DNA from: an archaeon
GTDB taxonomy: Archaea > Thermoproteota > Nitrososphaeria > Nitrososphaerales > Gagatemarchaeaceae
Reading direction: 5' to 3'
NCBI GenBank assembly: GCA_021822995.1
Contig: JAKAPN010000090.1
Location: forward strand, 1-5,316
DNA length: 5,316 nt
This document shows positions 1 through 5,316 of the stretch, piece after piece. The notes below the pieces were generated by a model. It worked only from the letters and a program-made list of their open reading frames with translations. It was not told where the DNA came from and searched no databases. Numbering within the stretch: position 1 is the stretch's first letter; every line of letters begins with the position of its first letter. A program made the translations under genes and the position numbers.

Positions 1-1
1 C

Positions 2-913
2 AGGGCCGTAAAACCATCGGGTCAGAGGGGCTCCTTCGACATCCCAGCGGCGCTTACGTTCACCATCGGCCTCCTTTCCCTTCTTCTCGGCATAACCTGG
101 GGTCTTCTGTATTCGTGGTTTGACTGGACCACCCTTGCGGCCCTCCTGTTGTCCCCTGTCTTCCTCGCTCTCTTCATCTGCTGGGAGTGGAGATTCAGCA
201 AGGACCCCATACTGGACTTCGACTTCTTCAGGGACAGAGGCTTCACATTCTCCATAATCGCGTCCCTGTTCCAATTCCTCGCGGTGTTCAGCGTGAACTT
301 CCTGCTGATCTTCTACCTCGAGGGGATAGCTGGGCTCTCGGCCCTGACATCGTCGTATCTTATCATCCCGTTCGCGCTCGCAACGGCCGCGCTCGGCCCA
401 GTCGGTGGCGTCCTCTCCGACCGACTCGGCCACCGAAAGGTCTCCATGCTGGGGCTGGCTGTAGCCGCGTTGTCCCTCGCCTTGTTTAGCCGACTCACCA
501 TCAGCAGCACTCTGTTGGAGATAGGCGTCATCGAAGCGATTTCGGGCGTGGGGCTGGCTTTCTTCTGGCCGTCCAACACATCTGCGATTATGTCGGCGAC
601 CCCACCGGCCAAGTACGGGGTGGGCTCGGGAATGATGAACACGGTCAGGAACACCGGGATGATTCTCAGCTTCGCGCTCTCGCTTACTGCCGCCGCCTCC
701 GTCATCCCGCCCGGGGTGGTCTATCGGCTCTTCATCGGGAATCTGAACGGCAAGCTCCCGCCTGCGCTCGCGATATCGTATCTTTCGGGCCAGAGCTTCG
801 CATTCGAAATCTCGGCCGCCCTGCTGGTCGTTGCGCTCGTATTCGTCGCATTTAGTGGGTCAGGGTCAGGAGTGGTCCGGGCGGCTCCGAAGGAGACCCC
901 TGGCCCGAGTTAG
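2..913 (+). CDS. MFS transporter, DHA2 (14-helix) drug:H+ antiporter type, C-terminal part
   Basis: The reading frame is open from the window edge, so the true start lies upstream and 303 C-terminal residues are visible. It is an integral membrane protein with about eight hydrophobic segments, near residues 16-37, 45-61, 80-108, 114-133, 147-162, 170-190, 217-236 and 266-284 of the visible part. These would be helices 7-14 of a 14-helix transporter of roughly 480-500 residues. Family marks seen: FDIPAA at the start of the first visible helix, the PILDFDFFRDRGF linker (69-81) typical of DHA2 members, a second motif A, GGVLSDRLGHRK (135-146), and the Gly-rich GVGSGMMNTVRNTG (206-219). DHA2 proteins usually export drugs or other small molecules using the proton gradient. 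The substrate cannot be read from sequence. The tail after the last helix is short and polar. The promoter of the next gene begins just after this stop codon. Confidence 0.9.
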   Translation, partial: RAVKPSGQRGSFDIPAALTFTIGLLSLLLGITWGLLYSWFDWTTLAALLLSPVFLALFICWEWRFSKDPILDFDFFRDRGFTFSIIASLFQFLAVFSVNFLLIFYLEGIAGLSALTSSYLIIPFALATAALGPVGGVLSDRLGHRKVSMLGLAVAALSLALFSRLTISSTLLEIGVIEAISGVGLAFFWPSNTSAIMSATPPAKYGVGSGMMNTVRNTGMILSFALSLTAAASVIPPGVVYRLFIGNLNGKLPPALAISYLSGQSFAFEISAALLVVALVFVAFSGSGSGVVRAAPKETPGPS

Positions 914-925
914 AGACAGTTAAAT
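914..925 (+). promoter_or_regulatory. archaeal promoter (purine-rich BRE plus TTAAAT box A) for the M19 gene
   Basis: TTAAAT at 920-925 follows the purine-rich stretch AGAGACAG, which suits a TFB recognition element. The T of TAAA (921) is 28 bases upstream of the ATG at 949. Archaeal transcription starts roughly 25 bases after box A, so the mRNA should begin at or next to the A of the ATG and be leaderless. No Shine-Dalgarno-like GGAGG or GGTG lies in the gap. The whole element fits in the 35-base spacer after the transporter stop, so the peptidase gene is probably transcribed independently. Confidence 0.7.
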
Positions 926-948
926 CGCCAACCCGGGTCGCTGCTGAC

Positions 949-1950
949 ATGGTAGTAGACCTCCATGAAGACGTAGGCTATCACTTCATGATGGGTGGGG
1001 CCACTGAAATCCGACCACTCGACGAGGACGTCCCAGGGAGGCAGGCAGACATCCCGAAGTACCGCAAGGCGGGGATGAAGCTCGTGCTCGGGTCCATATT
1101 CCCGCTGATCGGTAGCCTCAATCTCAGGAAGATGAACGCCATGCAGCGGATGTATGGCCATTGGTCGCCGTCCTCTGCGTTGGTCTCTCCCAGGGACGTG
1201 GCCATAGAACTAGTGAAGATCTACTACGCTCTGGAAGAGTTGTATCCGAACGACCTCAAGATAGTACGGACGAAGCATGACATTGAGCATCTGGGGAAGC
1301 GGGTGGGGATTGTCCTGCACATAGAGGGGTGCGAGGCGCTCGGCGAACCAGAGGATCTCAGGGTCTTCTTCAACCTCGGCGTCCGTTCAATCGGCCTCAC
1401 CTGGAATTACGACAACAAGTTCGCGGCGTCCTGTCTCTCTACGAAGGACTACGGGCTGACGGGAGAGGGGGAAGCGCTCGTCGCAGCCGCAGACAAGCTC
1501 GGCATGATGGTCGACCTCTCGCACGCTTCGCCGAAGACTTCGGCCGATACCCTGAAGTCGTCAGACCTCCCGCCATTCTTCAGCCATTCCAACGCTTTTT
1601 CCGAGCAGGCTAACAAGAGGAACGTCTCGGATGCCCTCATCCGTGAAACCGGGAGGCGAGGAGGCATAGTCGGCCTGACGTTCATACGAAGCTGTATCGG
1701 GGAGCCGTATACGCCCGAAAGGCTGGCGGAACACGCCAAGCGGATGATCAAAGTCGGCGGGGGAGCGCTACCGGCCCTCGGCACGGACTTCCTCGGGATG
1801 TCAAACACGCCGGAGGGGTTGAAGGACGTCTCTCAAGTCGGAAAGTTCAGGCGGGCACTGGTCAGAGCGGGCCTCGACAGCGCCCAAGCCGAGGGGGTCT
1901 TGAACGACAACGCATTCCGCTTCATCCTAAAGCGCGCCGACCGATGGTGA
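949..1950 (+). CDS. M19 family metallodipeptidase (membrane/renal dipeptidase-like)
   Basis: This 333-residue protein matches peptidase family M19, binuclear zinc TIM-barrel hydrolases that cleave dipeptides. Some members accept a D-residue at the C-terminal position. The metal-site residues expected for the family are all visible: the N-terminal H-x-D (H6, D8 in DLHED), the bridging glutamate E126 in LHIEG, histidines H192 (DLSH) and H213 (FSHS), and the late aspartate D280 (LGTDF). Other family stretches are GVRSIGLTWNYDN (144-156), the RNV after the SHS motif (224-226) and the C-terminal GVLNDNAFRFI. The N-terminal motif reads HEDVG where characterised enzymes have HNDLP. There is no signal peptide or lipid anchor, so it should be cytoplasmic, unlike the mammalian membrane enzyme. 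The ATG is chosen because box A sits 28 bases upstream. The natural substrate is unknown; a neighbouring S12 hydrolase suggests peptide catabolism. Confidence 0.88.
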   Translation: MVVDLHEDVGYHFMMGGATEIRPLDEDVPGRQADIPKYRKAGMKLVLGSIFPLIGSLNLRKMNAMQRMYGHWSPSSALVSPRDVAIELVKIYYALEELYPNDLKIVRTKHDIEHLGKRVGIVLHIEGCEALGEPEDLRVFFNLGVRSIGLTWNYDNKFAASCLSTKDYGLTGEGEALVAAADKLGMMVDLSHASPKTSADTLKSSDLPPFFSHSNAFSEQANKRNVSDALIRETGRRGGIVGLTFIRSCIGEPYTPERLAEHAKRMIKVGGGALPALGTDFLGMSNTPEGLKDVSQVGKFRRALVRAGLDSAQAEGVLNDNAFRFILKRADRW

Positions 1951-1964
1951 CCTTCACGCCCGGA

Positions 1965-1975
1965 ACTGCTTAAAC
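1965..1975 (+). promoter_or_regulatory. archaeal promoter (CTTAAAC box A) for the CubicO-hydrolase/SDR pair
   Basis: CTTAAAC at 1969-1975 lies in the 49-base spacer after the M19 stop. The T of TAAA (1971) is 29 bases before the TTG at 2000, which predicts a transcript beginning at or within a base or two of that codon. The bases between are GC-rich with no clear ribosome binding site. The spacing matches the boxes ahead of the M19 and phosphoesterase genes, which supports both the promoter and the TTG start. Confidence 0.65.
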
Positions 1976-1999
1976 CCCGGCGCGGACGACCTGGACGCA

Positions 2000-3391
2000 T
2001 TGGCACAATTCGACATCCGCGCTTTTGACGACCTCGTCTTCACTAAGATGAGCGAGACTAAAATCCCGAGCGTAGCCGTATCTGTGATAGAGGATGGAAA
2101 GGTCGTCCACTCCAGAGGTTTCGGGTTCAAGGACACTGCGGGCGCCCTCCCGGCTACCGAACGGACGCTGTACGGCATCGGCTCCCTCACGAAGTCCTTC
2201 GTCGCGCTTTCGGTCGCCAGGCTGGTCGAGGCCGGGAAGATGGATTTCCACGACCCCGTCACGAAGTTCCTCCCGCTCAGGCAGAAGGCCTTCGAAAATG
2301 TGGAGGTGCATCACCTCCTTAGCCATTCCAGCGGGATACCGGGCCTAGGGTCCCTAGAAGTCCTCCTCTTCCAGGCGTTCGGCGAGTACCACCACTGGCT
2401 CCCGATATCGAGCCTCGGTGACATGGGCTCCTTCATGAGCGAGGTTGACGACTGGGTCGAAGCGAGTCCAGGCCAGAAGTACTTCTATCTGAACGAAGGC
2501 TTCGTCCTCCTTGGCGAGATTGTGTCAAAAGCGAGCGGCATGCCGTGGGAGAGGTACCTCAAGGACGAAATCCTGACACCGTTGAAGATGAACAGGACCT
2601 TCATCCAGAAAGAAGACATCGCTAACGACGGCGACTTGGCTGTCCCATACGCAGTCAGAGGGCTGAAGGTCACTCCGACCCCGGTCCCCTATGGGAGCGG
2701 AGCGGCTGGGGGGATTGTCAGCAGCGTTACCGACCTCTCGAACTATCTCCTCATGCTCATCAACGGAGGGGAGTTCGAAGGCAAGGCGATCGTTTCGAGG
2801 GCGTCTATAGACAAGATGGAGACGCCACACATCAAGTGCCCCGTAGAATATTATGGGGGGGACTCCTACGGCTACGGGCTGCGGATTATCCCGAACTTCT
2901 ACGGCCACAAGGTCGTGGGCCACGGGGGCTCGGTGGACGTGTACACCGCCAACATGGAGTACGTTCGTGACACGAAGTCAGGGGTAATCCTGTTGGCAAA
3001 CGGAACAGGGTATCCCCTCGGAGTTGTCGCAATGGGCGCGACCGCCACGATGCTCGGAGGGAGCATCGCCGATCTACGCCCGGTCAAGACCGAGACGCTC
3101 CTAAAGAGACTGGAAGGTCAATACACCGCCTACAAGGGAACCATCTTCGCCGAAGTGAAGAGAAACAAGAGCTTCCTCATCCTTTCCGGCGAGGACATAG
3201 GTAACGACATCGTCCTTGTGCCGGACGGCACCGAAGGGAATGTGGCGAAGTTCTACACCCTCGAGCTCGGAGCGAGGATGGAGGTTATCTTCAGGTTCAA
3301 CGAGCACGGCGTCGAACTGATGTTCGAGCGGTACAGGTACAGGCGCTCAGGACCCCTTCCACCTACATCGGGATCTCTCTGGCCGAGCTAG
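2000..3391 (+). CDS. S12/CubicO-type serine hydrolase (beta-lactamase fold, Pab87-like) with C-terminal beta-rich domain
   Basis: This is a 463-residue serine hydrolase of the class C beta-lactamase/CubicO group. Catalytic motifs are S62-L-T-K65 (S-x-x-K, nucleophile and base), Y163-L-N165 (Y-x-N) and H308-G-G310 (the K/H-x-G third motif), with the conserved LLSHSSGIPG at 106-115 and a Gly-rich YGSGAAGGIVSS at 231-242. The catalytic domain covers about residues 4-350. Residues about 360-450 form a separate beta-rich segment (LEGQYTAYKG onward) like the lipocalin-type C-terminal domains of some archaeal S12 peptidases such as Pyrococcus abyssi Pab87, which acts on peptides with D-residues. No signal peptide is visible, so it is likely cytoplasmic. 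The TTG start is chosen because the promoter spacing points to it and the preserved FDIRAFDDLVFTKM stretch is family-like; the next ATG (2048, residue 17) would cut that off. An esterase or D-aminopeptidase activity is equally possible. Confidence 0.87.
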   Translation: MAQFDIRAFDDLVFTKMSETKIPSVAVSVIEDGKVVHSRGFGFKDTAGALPATERTLYGIGSLTKSFVALSVARLVEAGKMDFHDPVTKFLPLRQKAFENVEVHHLLSHSSGIPGLGSLEVLLFQAFGEYHHWLPISSLGDMGSFMSEVDDWVEASPGQKYFYLNEGFVLLGEIVSKASGMPWERYLKDEILTPLKMNRTFIQKEDIANDGDLAVPYAVRGLKVTPTPVPYGSGAAGGIVSSVTDLSNYLLMLINGGEFEGKAIVSRASIDKMETPHIKCPVEYYGGDSYGYGLRIIPNFYGHKVVGHGGSVDVYTANMEYVRDTKSGVILLANGTGYPLGVVAMGATATMLGGSIADLRPVKTETLLKRLEGQYTAYKGTIFAEVKRNKSFLILSGEDIGNDIVLVPDGTEGNVAKFYTLELGARMEVIFRFNEHGVELMFERYRYRRSGPLPPTSGSLWPS

Positions 3392-3394
3392 CTC

Positions 3395-4249
3395 ATGACC
3401 AAGATCGTGGTCACCGGCGGTAGCGGAAAGGCGGGGAGGGCGTGCATCCGAGACCTGCGCGAACACGGTTACGACGTCTTCAACGTCGACAGGGTGAAAC
3501 CCTCTGAACAGCTCTGCCCGTCGATACTGGCTGACCTCACAGATTTCGGCCAAACGGTCGATGCGATCACGACGGTCGAGCGCGGTCCTCACGGAGTCGA
3601 CGGCATCGTCCACCTGGCTGCCATCCCTGACTCTCGGATATTCACGAACGCCGTCACCTTCGCCAACAACATCACCAGCACATACAACGTCTTCGAATCC
3701 TCCGCAAGGCTGGGCATCAAGAATATCGTCTGGGCTTCGAGTGAGACCGTCCTCGGACTTCCCTTCGATTCGCCTCCCCCGTACGCGCCCGTCGACGAGG
3801 AGTACCAGGGGAGACCGGAGAGCGCATACTCTCTGAGCAAGCTCCTCGGCGAAGAGATGGCCGCTCAGTACTGTCGCTGGGACCCGGACCTGAAGATCAT
3901 TGGCCTCAGGTTCTCAAACATCATGGAGCCGCAGGACTACGCTGGATTCAACAGCTTCCAGAGCGACCCGATGTCGCGCAAGTGGAACCTTTGGGGGTAC
4001 ATCGACGCCAGGGACGCGGCGCAGGCCGTCCGCAAGGGAATCGAAGCGAAGTTCAAGGGTTCGCACGTTTTCATAATTGCAAACGCTGACACGGTCATGC
4101 TGAAGAGGAGCGAGGAACTGATGCGGGCCGTGTTTCCCAAGGTGCCAATCGCGAAGCGGCTCGCCGCGAACGAGACCTTACTGTCCATTGACAAGGCAAG
4201 GAAGGCGCTCGGCTACGAGCCTGAGTACAGCTGGCGCACCCGCTCCTGA
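3395..4249 (+). CDS. NAD-dependent epimerase/dehydratase family protein (extended SDR)
   Basis: This 284-residue Rossmann-fold enzyme is of the extended short-chain dehydrogenase type. Seen: the dinucleotide motif TGGSGKAG (7-14), the acidic D32 at the end of strand 2 that favours NAD over NADP, HLAA at 73-76, the catalytic serine in ASSE (S115/S116) and the Y145-S-L-S-K149 active-site pair. Also present are YIDARDAAQA (202-211) and a C-terminal SIDKARKALGYEPEYSW (264-280), common in NAD(P)-dependent sugar oxidoreductases and epimerases. Length and layout are closest, in my reading, to uronate dehydrogenase-like members, but the substrate cannot be fixed. The ATG follows the hydrolase stop by three bases with no evident promoter or Shine-Dalgarno motif, so the two genes are almost certainly cotranscribed and translation may be coupled. 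A metabolic link between the hydrolase product and this dehydrogenase is only inferred. Confidence 0.88.
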   Translation: MTKIVVTGGSGKAGRACIRDLREHGYDVFNVDRVKPSEQLCPSILADLTDFGQTVDAITTVERGPHGVDGIVHLAAIPDSRIFTNAVTFANNITSTYNVFESSARLGIKNIVWASSETVLGLPFDSPPPYAPVDEEYQGRPESAYSLSKLLGEEMAAQYCRWDPDLKIIGLRFSNIMEPQDYAGFNSFQSDPMSRKWNLWGYIDARDAAQAVRKGIEAKFKGSHVFIIANADTVMLKRSEELMRAVFPKVPIAKRLAANETLLSIDKARKALGYEPEYSWRTRS

Positions 4250-4261
4250 CAGGGGGACTTC

Positions 4262-4280
4262 CCGCCAAGCCTAAAGGCGG
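4262..4280 (+). promoter_or_regulatory. archaeal promoter (CCTAAAGG box A) inside a small inverted repeat
   Basis: CTAAAG lies at 4271-4276, and the T of TAAA (4272) is 28 bases upstream of the ATG at 4300, the same spacing as the M19 promoter, again predicting a leaderless mRNA. The box is framed by CCGCC (4262-4266) and GGCGG (4276-4280), an inverted repeat that could be a regulator site or could be chance in GC-rich DNA. A perfect palindrome, ATGCCGGCAT (4292-4301), covers the predicted transcription start and the first two bases of the start codon. Confidence 0.6.
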
Positions 4281-4299
4281 CTCTTCCGGTAATGCCGGC

Positions 4300-4866
4300 A
4301 TGACCGACGGCGCACTTGCGTTCGTTGTCCAAAAACACAAGGCGACCGCCCTGCACTACGACTTCAGACTGGAAATCGGCGGGATGATGGCTTCATGGGC
4401 GATCCCCAAAGGGCCGACGCTCGACCCAACGCTAAAGCGACTAGCGATGCCGACTGACCTCCACGAACTGGAGTACAGGCACTTCGAGGGGGTGTTGCCC
4501 GACAGCGAAATCGGGAAAGGGGTCGTCATGATCTGGGACCAGGGAAACTATGCCCCAGAGCTGGAGGCGCAAAAGGGGGTCTTCCTTGAAGCGAACGGAA
4601 GGGCGGACGCCGAAGAGGTAGCCCATGCGGGGCTAAGAGACGGCAACCTGAAGTTTCGTCTTTACGGACAGAAACTTGGGGGGTCTTTCGCGCTCGTGAA
4701 GACGAAGGGGCTAGGAGGGGCGAAGGAGGCGTGGCTCTTGATAAAGCACAAGGACCGCTTCTGCCAGCAGGGCTACAACGCCAACGATCACGATTTCTCG
4801 GCGGTGACTAGTCGAACTCTTGCCCAGATCGGCGCGGATGGGACTGTAGCGCGATCCCCCATGTGA
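4300..4866 (+). CDS. stand-alone LigD-type DNA 3'-phosphoesterase (PE domain)
   Basis: This 188-residue protein is almost entirely the phosphoesterase domain found in the bacterial NHEJ ligase LigD. That domain is a metal-dependent (Mn2+) nuclease/phosphatase that trims 3'-terminal ribonucleotides and 3'-phosphates to leave ligatable 3'-OH ends. Active-site residues match the family: H13, H19, D21 and R23 in VVQKHKATALHYDFRLE, then H55 and Y59 ahead of HFEG (61-64). SWAIPKGPTLDP (32-43), VVMIWDQGNY (75-84) and WLLIKHKD (145-152) are further hallmarks. The usual IPxGxYGAG turn is altered to LPDSEIGKG. No Ku, polymerase or ligase module is in the window, so this is the lone PE form known from some archaea. 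The end, SRTLAQIGADG, resembles the post-PE segment of LigD proteins. The frame remains coding-like past the TGA; see the next entry. The ATG is supported by promoter spacing. Confidence 0.92.
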   Translation: MTDGALAFVVQKHKATALHYDFRLEIGGMMASWAIPKGPTLDPTLKRLAMPTDLHELEYRHFEGVLPDSEIGKGVVMIWDQGNYAPELEAQKGVFLEANGRADAEEVAHAGLRDGNLKFRLYGQKLGGSFALVKTKGLGGAKEAWLLIKHKDRFCQQGYNANDHDFSAVTSRTLAQIGADGTVARSPM

Positions 4867-4989
4867 ACGGTCGCGCTGATCGACAGGATGAGCAATTCAG
4901 CCCTCCCAAACGGCATGCCGTTCGAATTCACCGTTACCCCAATGCGGAACGTCCCGCTGTGTCTGCTCAAGAGTCTGAGCCTCTCCTAG
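4867..4989 (+). pseudogene. possible in-frame remnant of a C-terminal extension of the phosphoesterase
   Basis: Directly after the TGA at 4864-4866 the same frame continues for 40 codons to a TAG at 4987-4989. By my count 32 of the 40 codons end in G or C, similar to the real genes here, while the overlapping alternative frame starting at GTG 4863 is far poorer. The amino-acid make-up is protein-like (VALIDRMSNSALPNGMPFEF, then TVTPM). A proline-rich stretch ending in PM vaguely recalls the linker before the ligase domain of PE-ligase fusions, but no ligase motif (ExKxDG) follows. It could be a decayed linker, a small separate gene from ATG 4888, readthrough, a sequencing error at the TGA, or composition alone. 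Confidence 0.35.
4909..4922. repeat. 14-bp perfect palindrome AACGGCATGCCGTT
   Basis: Both strands read AACGGCATGCCGTT, with no loop. It lies 43 bases after the phosphoesterase stop, in the stretch whose coding status is uncertain. Dyads of this size can bind a dimeric regulator. It shares the GGCAT/ATGCC half with the palindrome at 4292-4301 ahead of the same gene, but the two are arranged differently, so a common protein is only a guess. Confidence 0.5.
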
Positions 4990-5080
4990 GTGAAGCTCGG
5001 CGCGTCTCAGCTGTCCGTGTATTACGCCTCATACAAGCATCTCGCGAAAGTGGCAGCAACGAGCGCTCCAAGGGCCTCGA

Positions 5081-5100
5081 GTGACGCAGGCGTGACGCAG
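5081..5100. repeat. short direct repeat, GTGACGCAG twice
   Basis: GTGACGCAG occurs at 5081-5089 and again at 5092-5100, an 11-base period close to one helical turn. Two copies are too few to call an array. It may be a paired protein-binding site or simple slippage. Confidence 0.4.
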
Positions 5101-5154
5101 CGGCATCACACAGGGCTGATGATCTGCCTTGGAGGATGGGCAACTCTCAAGCTG

Positions 5155-5161
5155 GTAAATA
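5155..5161 (+). promoter_or_regulatory. weak candidate box A (GTAAATA)
   Basis: TAAATAT starts at 5156 in a GC-rich background. An ATG follows at 5182, 26 bases from the T of TAAA, two bases shorter than at the other promoters. That ATG opens a frame of only 36 codons (to 5292) with an unconvincing, arginine- and proline-rich translation. If the box is real it may drive an RNA or nothing coding. No matching BRE is obvious. Confidence 0.25.
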
Positions 5162-5220
5162 TCATCTGCAGGCGGGGCGGGATGGACATCGATAGGGCTG
5201 ACACCTTTGCTCTCAACTCC

Positions 5221-5237
5221 CCAGGAGAGGCTTCTGG
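5221..5237. repeat. small hairpin, 7-bp stem with 3-base loop
   Basis: CCAGGAG (5221-5227) pairs with CTTCTGG (5231-5237) around an AGG loop, with one G-U pair in the + strand RNA. No T-run follows, so it is not a standard terminator on this strand. It may be part of a structured RNA end or chance. Confidence 0.25.
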
Positions 5238-5273
5238 CTCCGACCCTCGCGGTCTCCAGGTAGCGCGGCCGCC

Positions 5274-5316
5274 TCAATTGAGACGCCGGTAGGTGGCGTA
5301 GCCGCTCCTCTTCGAC
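5274..5316 (-). CDS. possible 3' end of a minus-strand gene entering from the right edge
   Basis: Read on the minus strand from the edge, one frame gives 13 residues ending SGYATYRRLN and then TGA (complement of 5274-5276). Most codons end in G or C, as in real genes here, and the residue mix is protein-like, which would make the last genes convergent. Another minus frame is also open over the same stretch (down to 5029) with no recognisable motif, so the choice of frame is uncertain. No function can be given. Confidence 0.22.
   Translation of the reverse strand, partial: SKRSGYATYRRLN

Larger units (their letters stand above)
4990..5273. other. stretch without a recognisable gene
   Basis: No frame on either strand gives a recognisable protein here. 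The + frame shared with the phosphoesterase happens to stay open to a TAG at 5290-5292, but its third-position GC falls to about two thirds and its translation has no motif I know. I looked for tRNA arms, box C/D elements and T-rich archaeal terminators and found none that hold up. A short tandem repeat, a weak TATA-like box and a small hairpin are listed separately. Confidence 0.5.

Noticed and set aside
313..705. 130-codon minus-strand frame opposite the transporter
   Set aside because: Antisense shadow of a strongly supported MFS gene, with no motif of its own.
1449..1808. 119-codon minus-strand frame opposite the M19 gene
   Set aside because: Lies wholly opposite catalytic motifs of the dipeptidase and has a low-information translation; a shadow of GC-rich coding DNA.
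4909..4935. tRNA T-arm-like GTTCGAATTC
   Set aside because: The flanking bases do not form the five-pair T stem, position 61 is not C, and no anticodon or acceptor arms can be built around it.
4863..5084. 73-codon frame starting with GTG that overlaps the phosphoesterase stop, like a coupled gene
   Set aside because: Third-position GC is far lower than in the real genes and the translation is Arg/Ser/Glu-rich without any motif; the frame in register with the phosphoesterase looks much more coding-like over its first half.
5114..5203. box C/D guide RNA (TGATGA at about 5118, CTGA at about 5198)
   Set aside because: The boxes are too far apart for an archaeal C/D RNA, no C' and D' boxes lie between, and no terminal stem brings them together.
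5029..5277. 82-codon minus-strand frame, open to the window edge when extended
   Set aside because: Cysteine-, arginine- and proline-rich translation without motifs; probably open because of GC-rich composition. It remains an alternative to the edge CDS call.
4990..5292. 100-codon + strand frame, also in register with the phosphoesterase gene
   Set aside because: Starts with GTG right after a TAG, weaker codon signature, no recognisable motif and a low-complexity arginine-rich end; no promoter at a fitting distance.

Overview
The window looks like a piece of a moderately high-GC archaeal genome. The main reason is that three genes are each preceded by a short AT-rich box with a TAAA core. 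The T of that core lies 28-29 bases upstream of the start codon, and no Shine-Dalgarno motif lies in between. This is the layout of archaeal box A promoters that produce leaderless mRNAs. The gene content fits: a lone LigD-type 3'-phosphoesterase and a serine hydrolase resembling the archaeal Pab87 family. The lineage cannot be fixed from the sequence; a thaumarchaeal (Nitrososphaeria) or Thermoplasmata-like archaeon is a guess.

All confident genes are on the + strand. Bases 2-913 are the C-terminal part of a 14-helix (DHA2-type) MFS transporter cut by the left edge. Bases 949-1950 encode an M19 (renal/membrane dipeptidase family) metallopeptidase with all expected metal ligands. Bases 2000-3391 encode an S12/CubicO serine hydrolase with a TTG start and a C-terminal beta-rich domain. 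Three bases later, 3395-4249 encodes an extended short-chain dehydrogenase (NAD-dependent epimerase/dehydratase family), probably cotranscribed with the hydrolase. Bases 4300-4866 encode a stand-alone LigD-type 3'-phosphoesterase with its own promoter.

The last 450 bases hold no confident gene. However, the phosphoesterase reading frame stays coding-like for 40 codons past its TGA (to a TAG at 4987-4989), which suggests a C-terminal tail separated by a stop codon. The rest has only small palindromes, a short tandem repeat, one weak TATA-like box and a possible 3' end of a minus-strand gene at the right edge.

Functionally, the exporter, M19 dipeptidase and CubicO hydrolase could form a small peptide-handling neighbourhood. 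M19 enzymes and Pab87-like hydrolases both include members that cleave peptides containing D-amino acids, so scavenging bacterial wall peptides is a reasonable but unproven reading. The phosphoesterase belongs to DNA end repair and appears unrelated. I see no clear undescribed system. The most notable points are the repeated leaderless promoter layout, the leaderless TTG start, the M19/CubicO pairing and the coding signature past the phosphoesterase stop.
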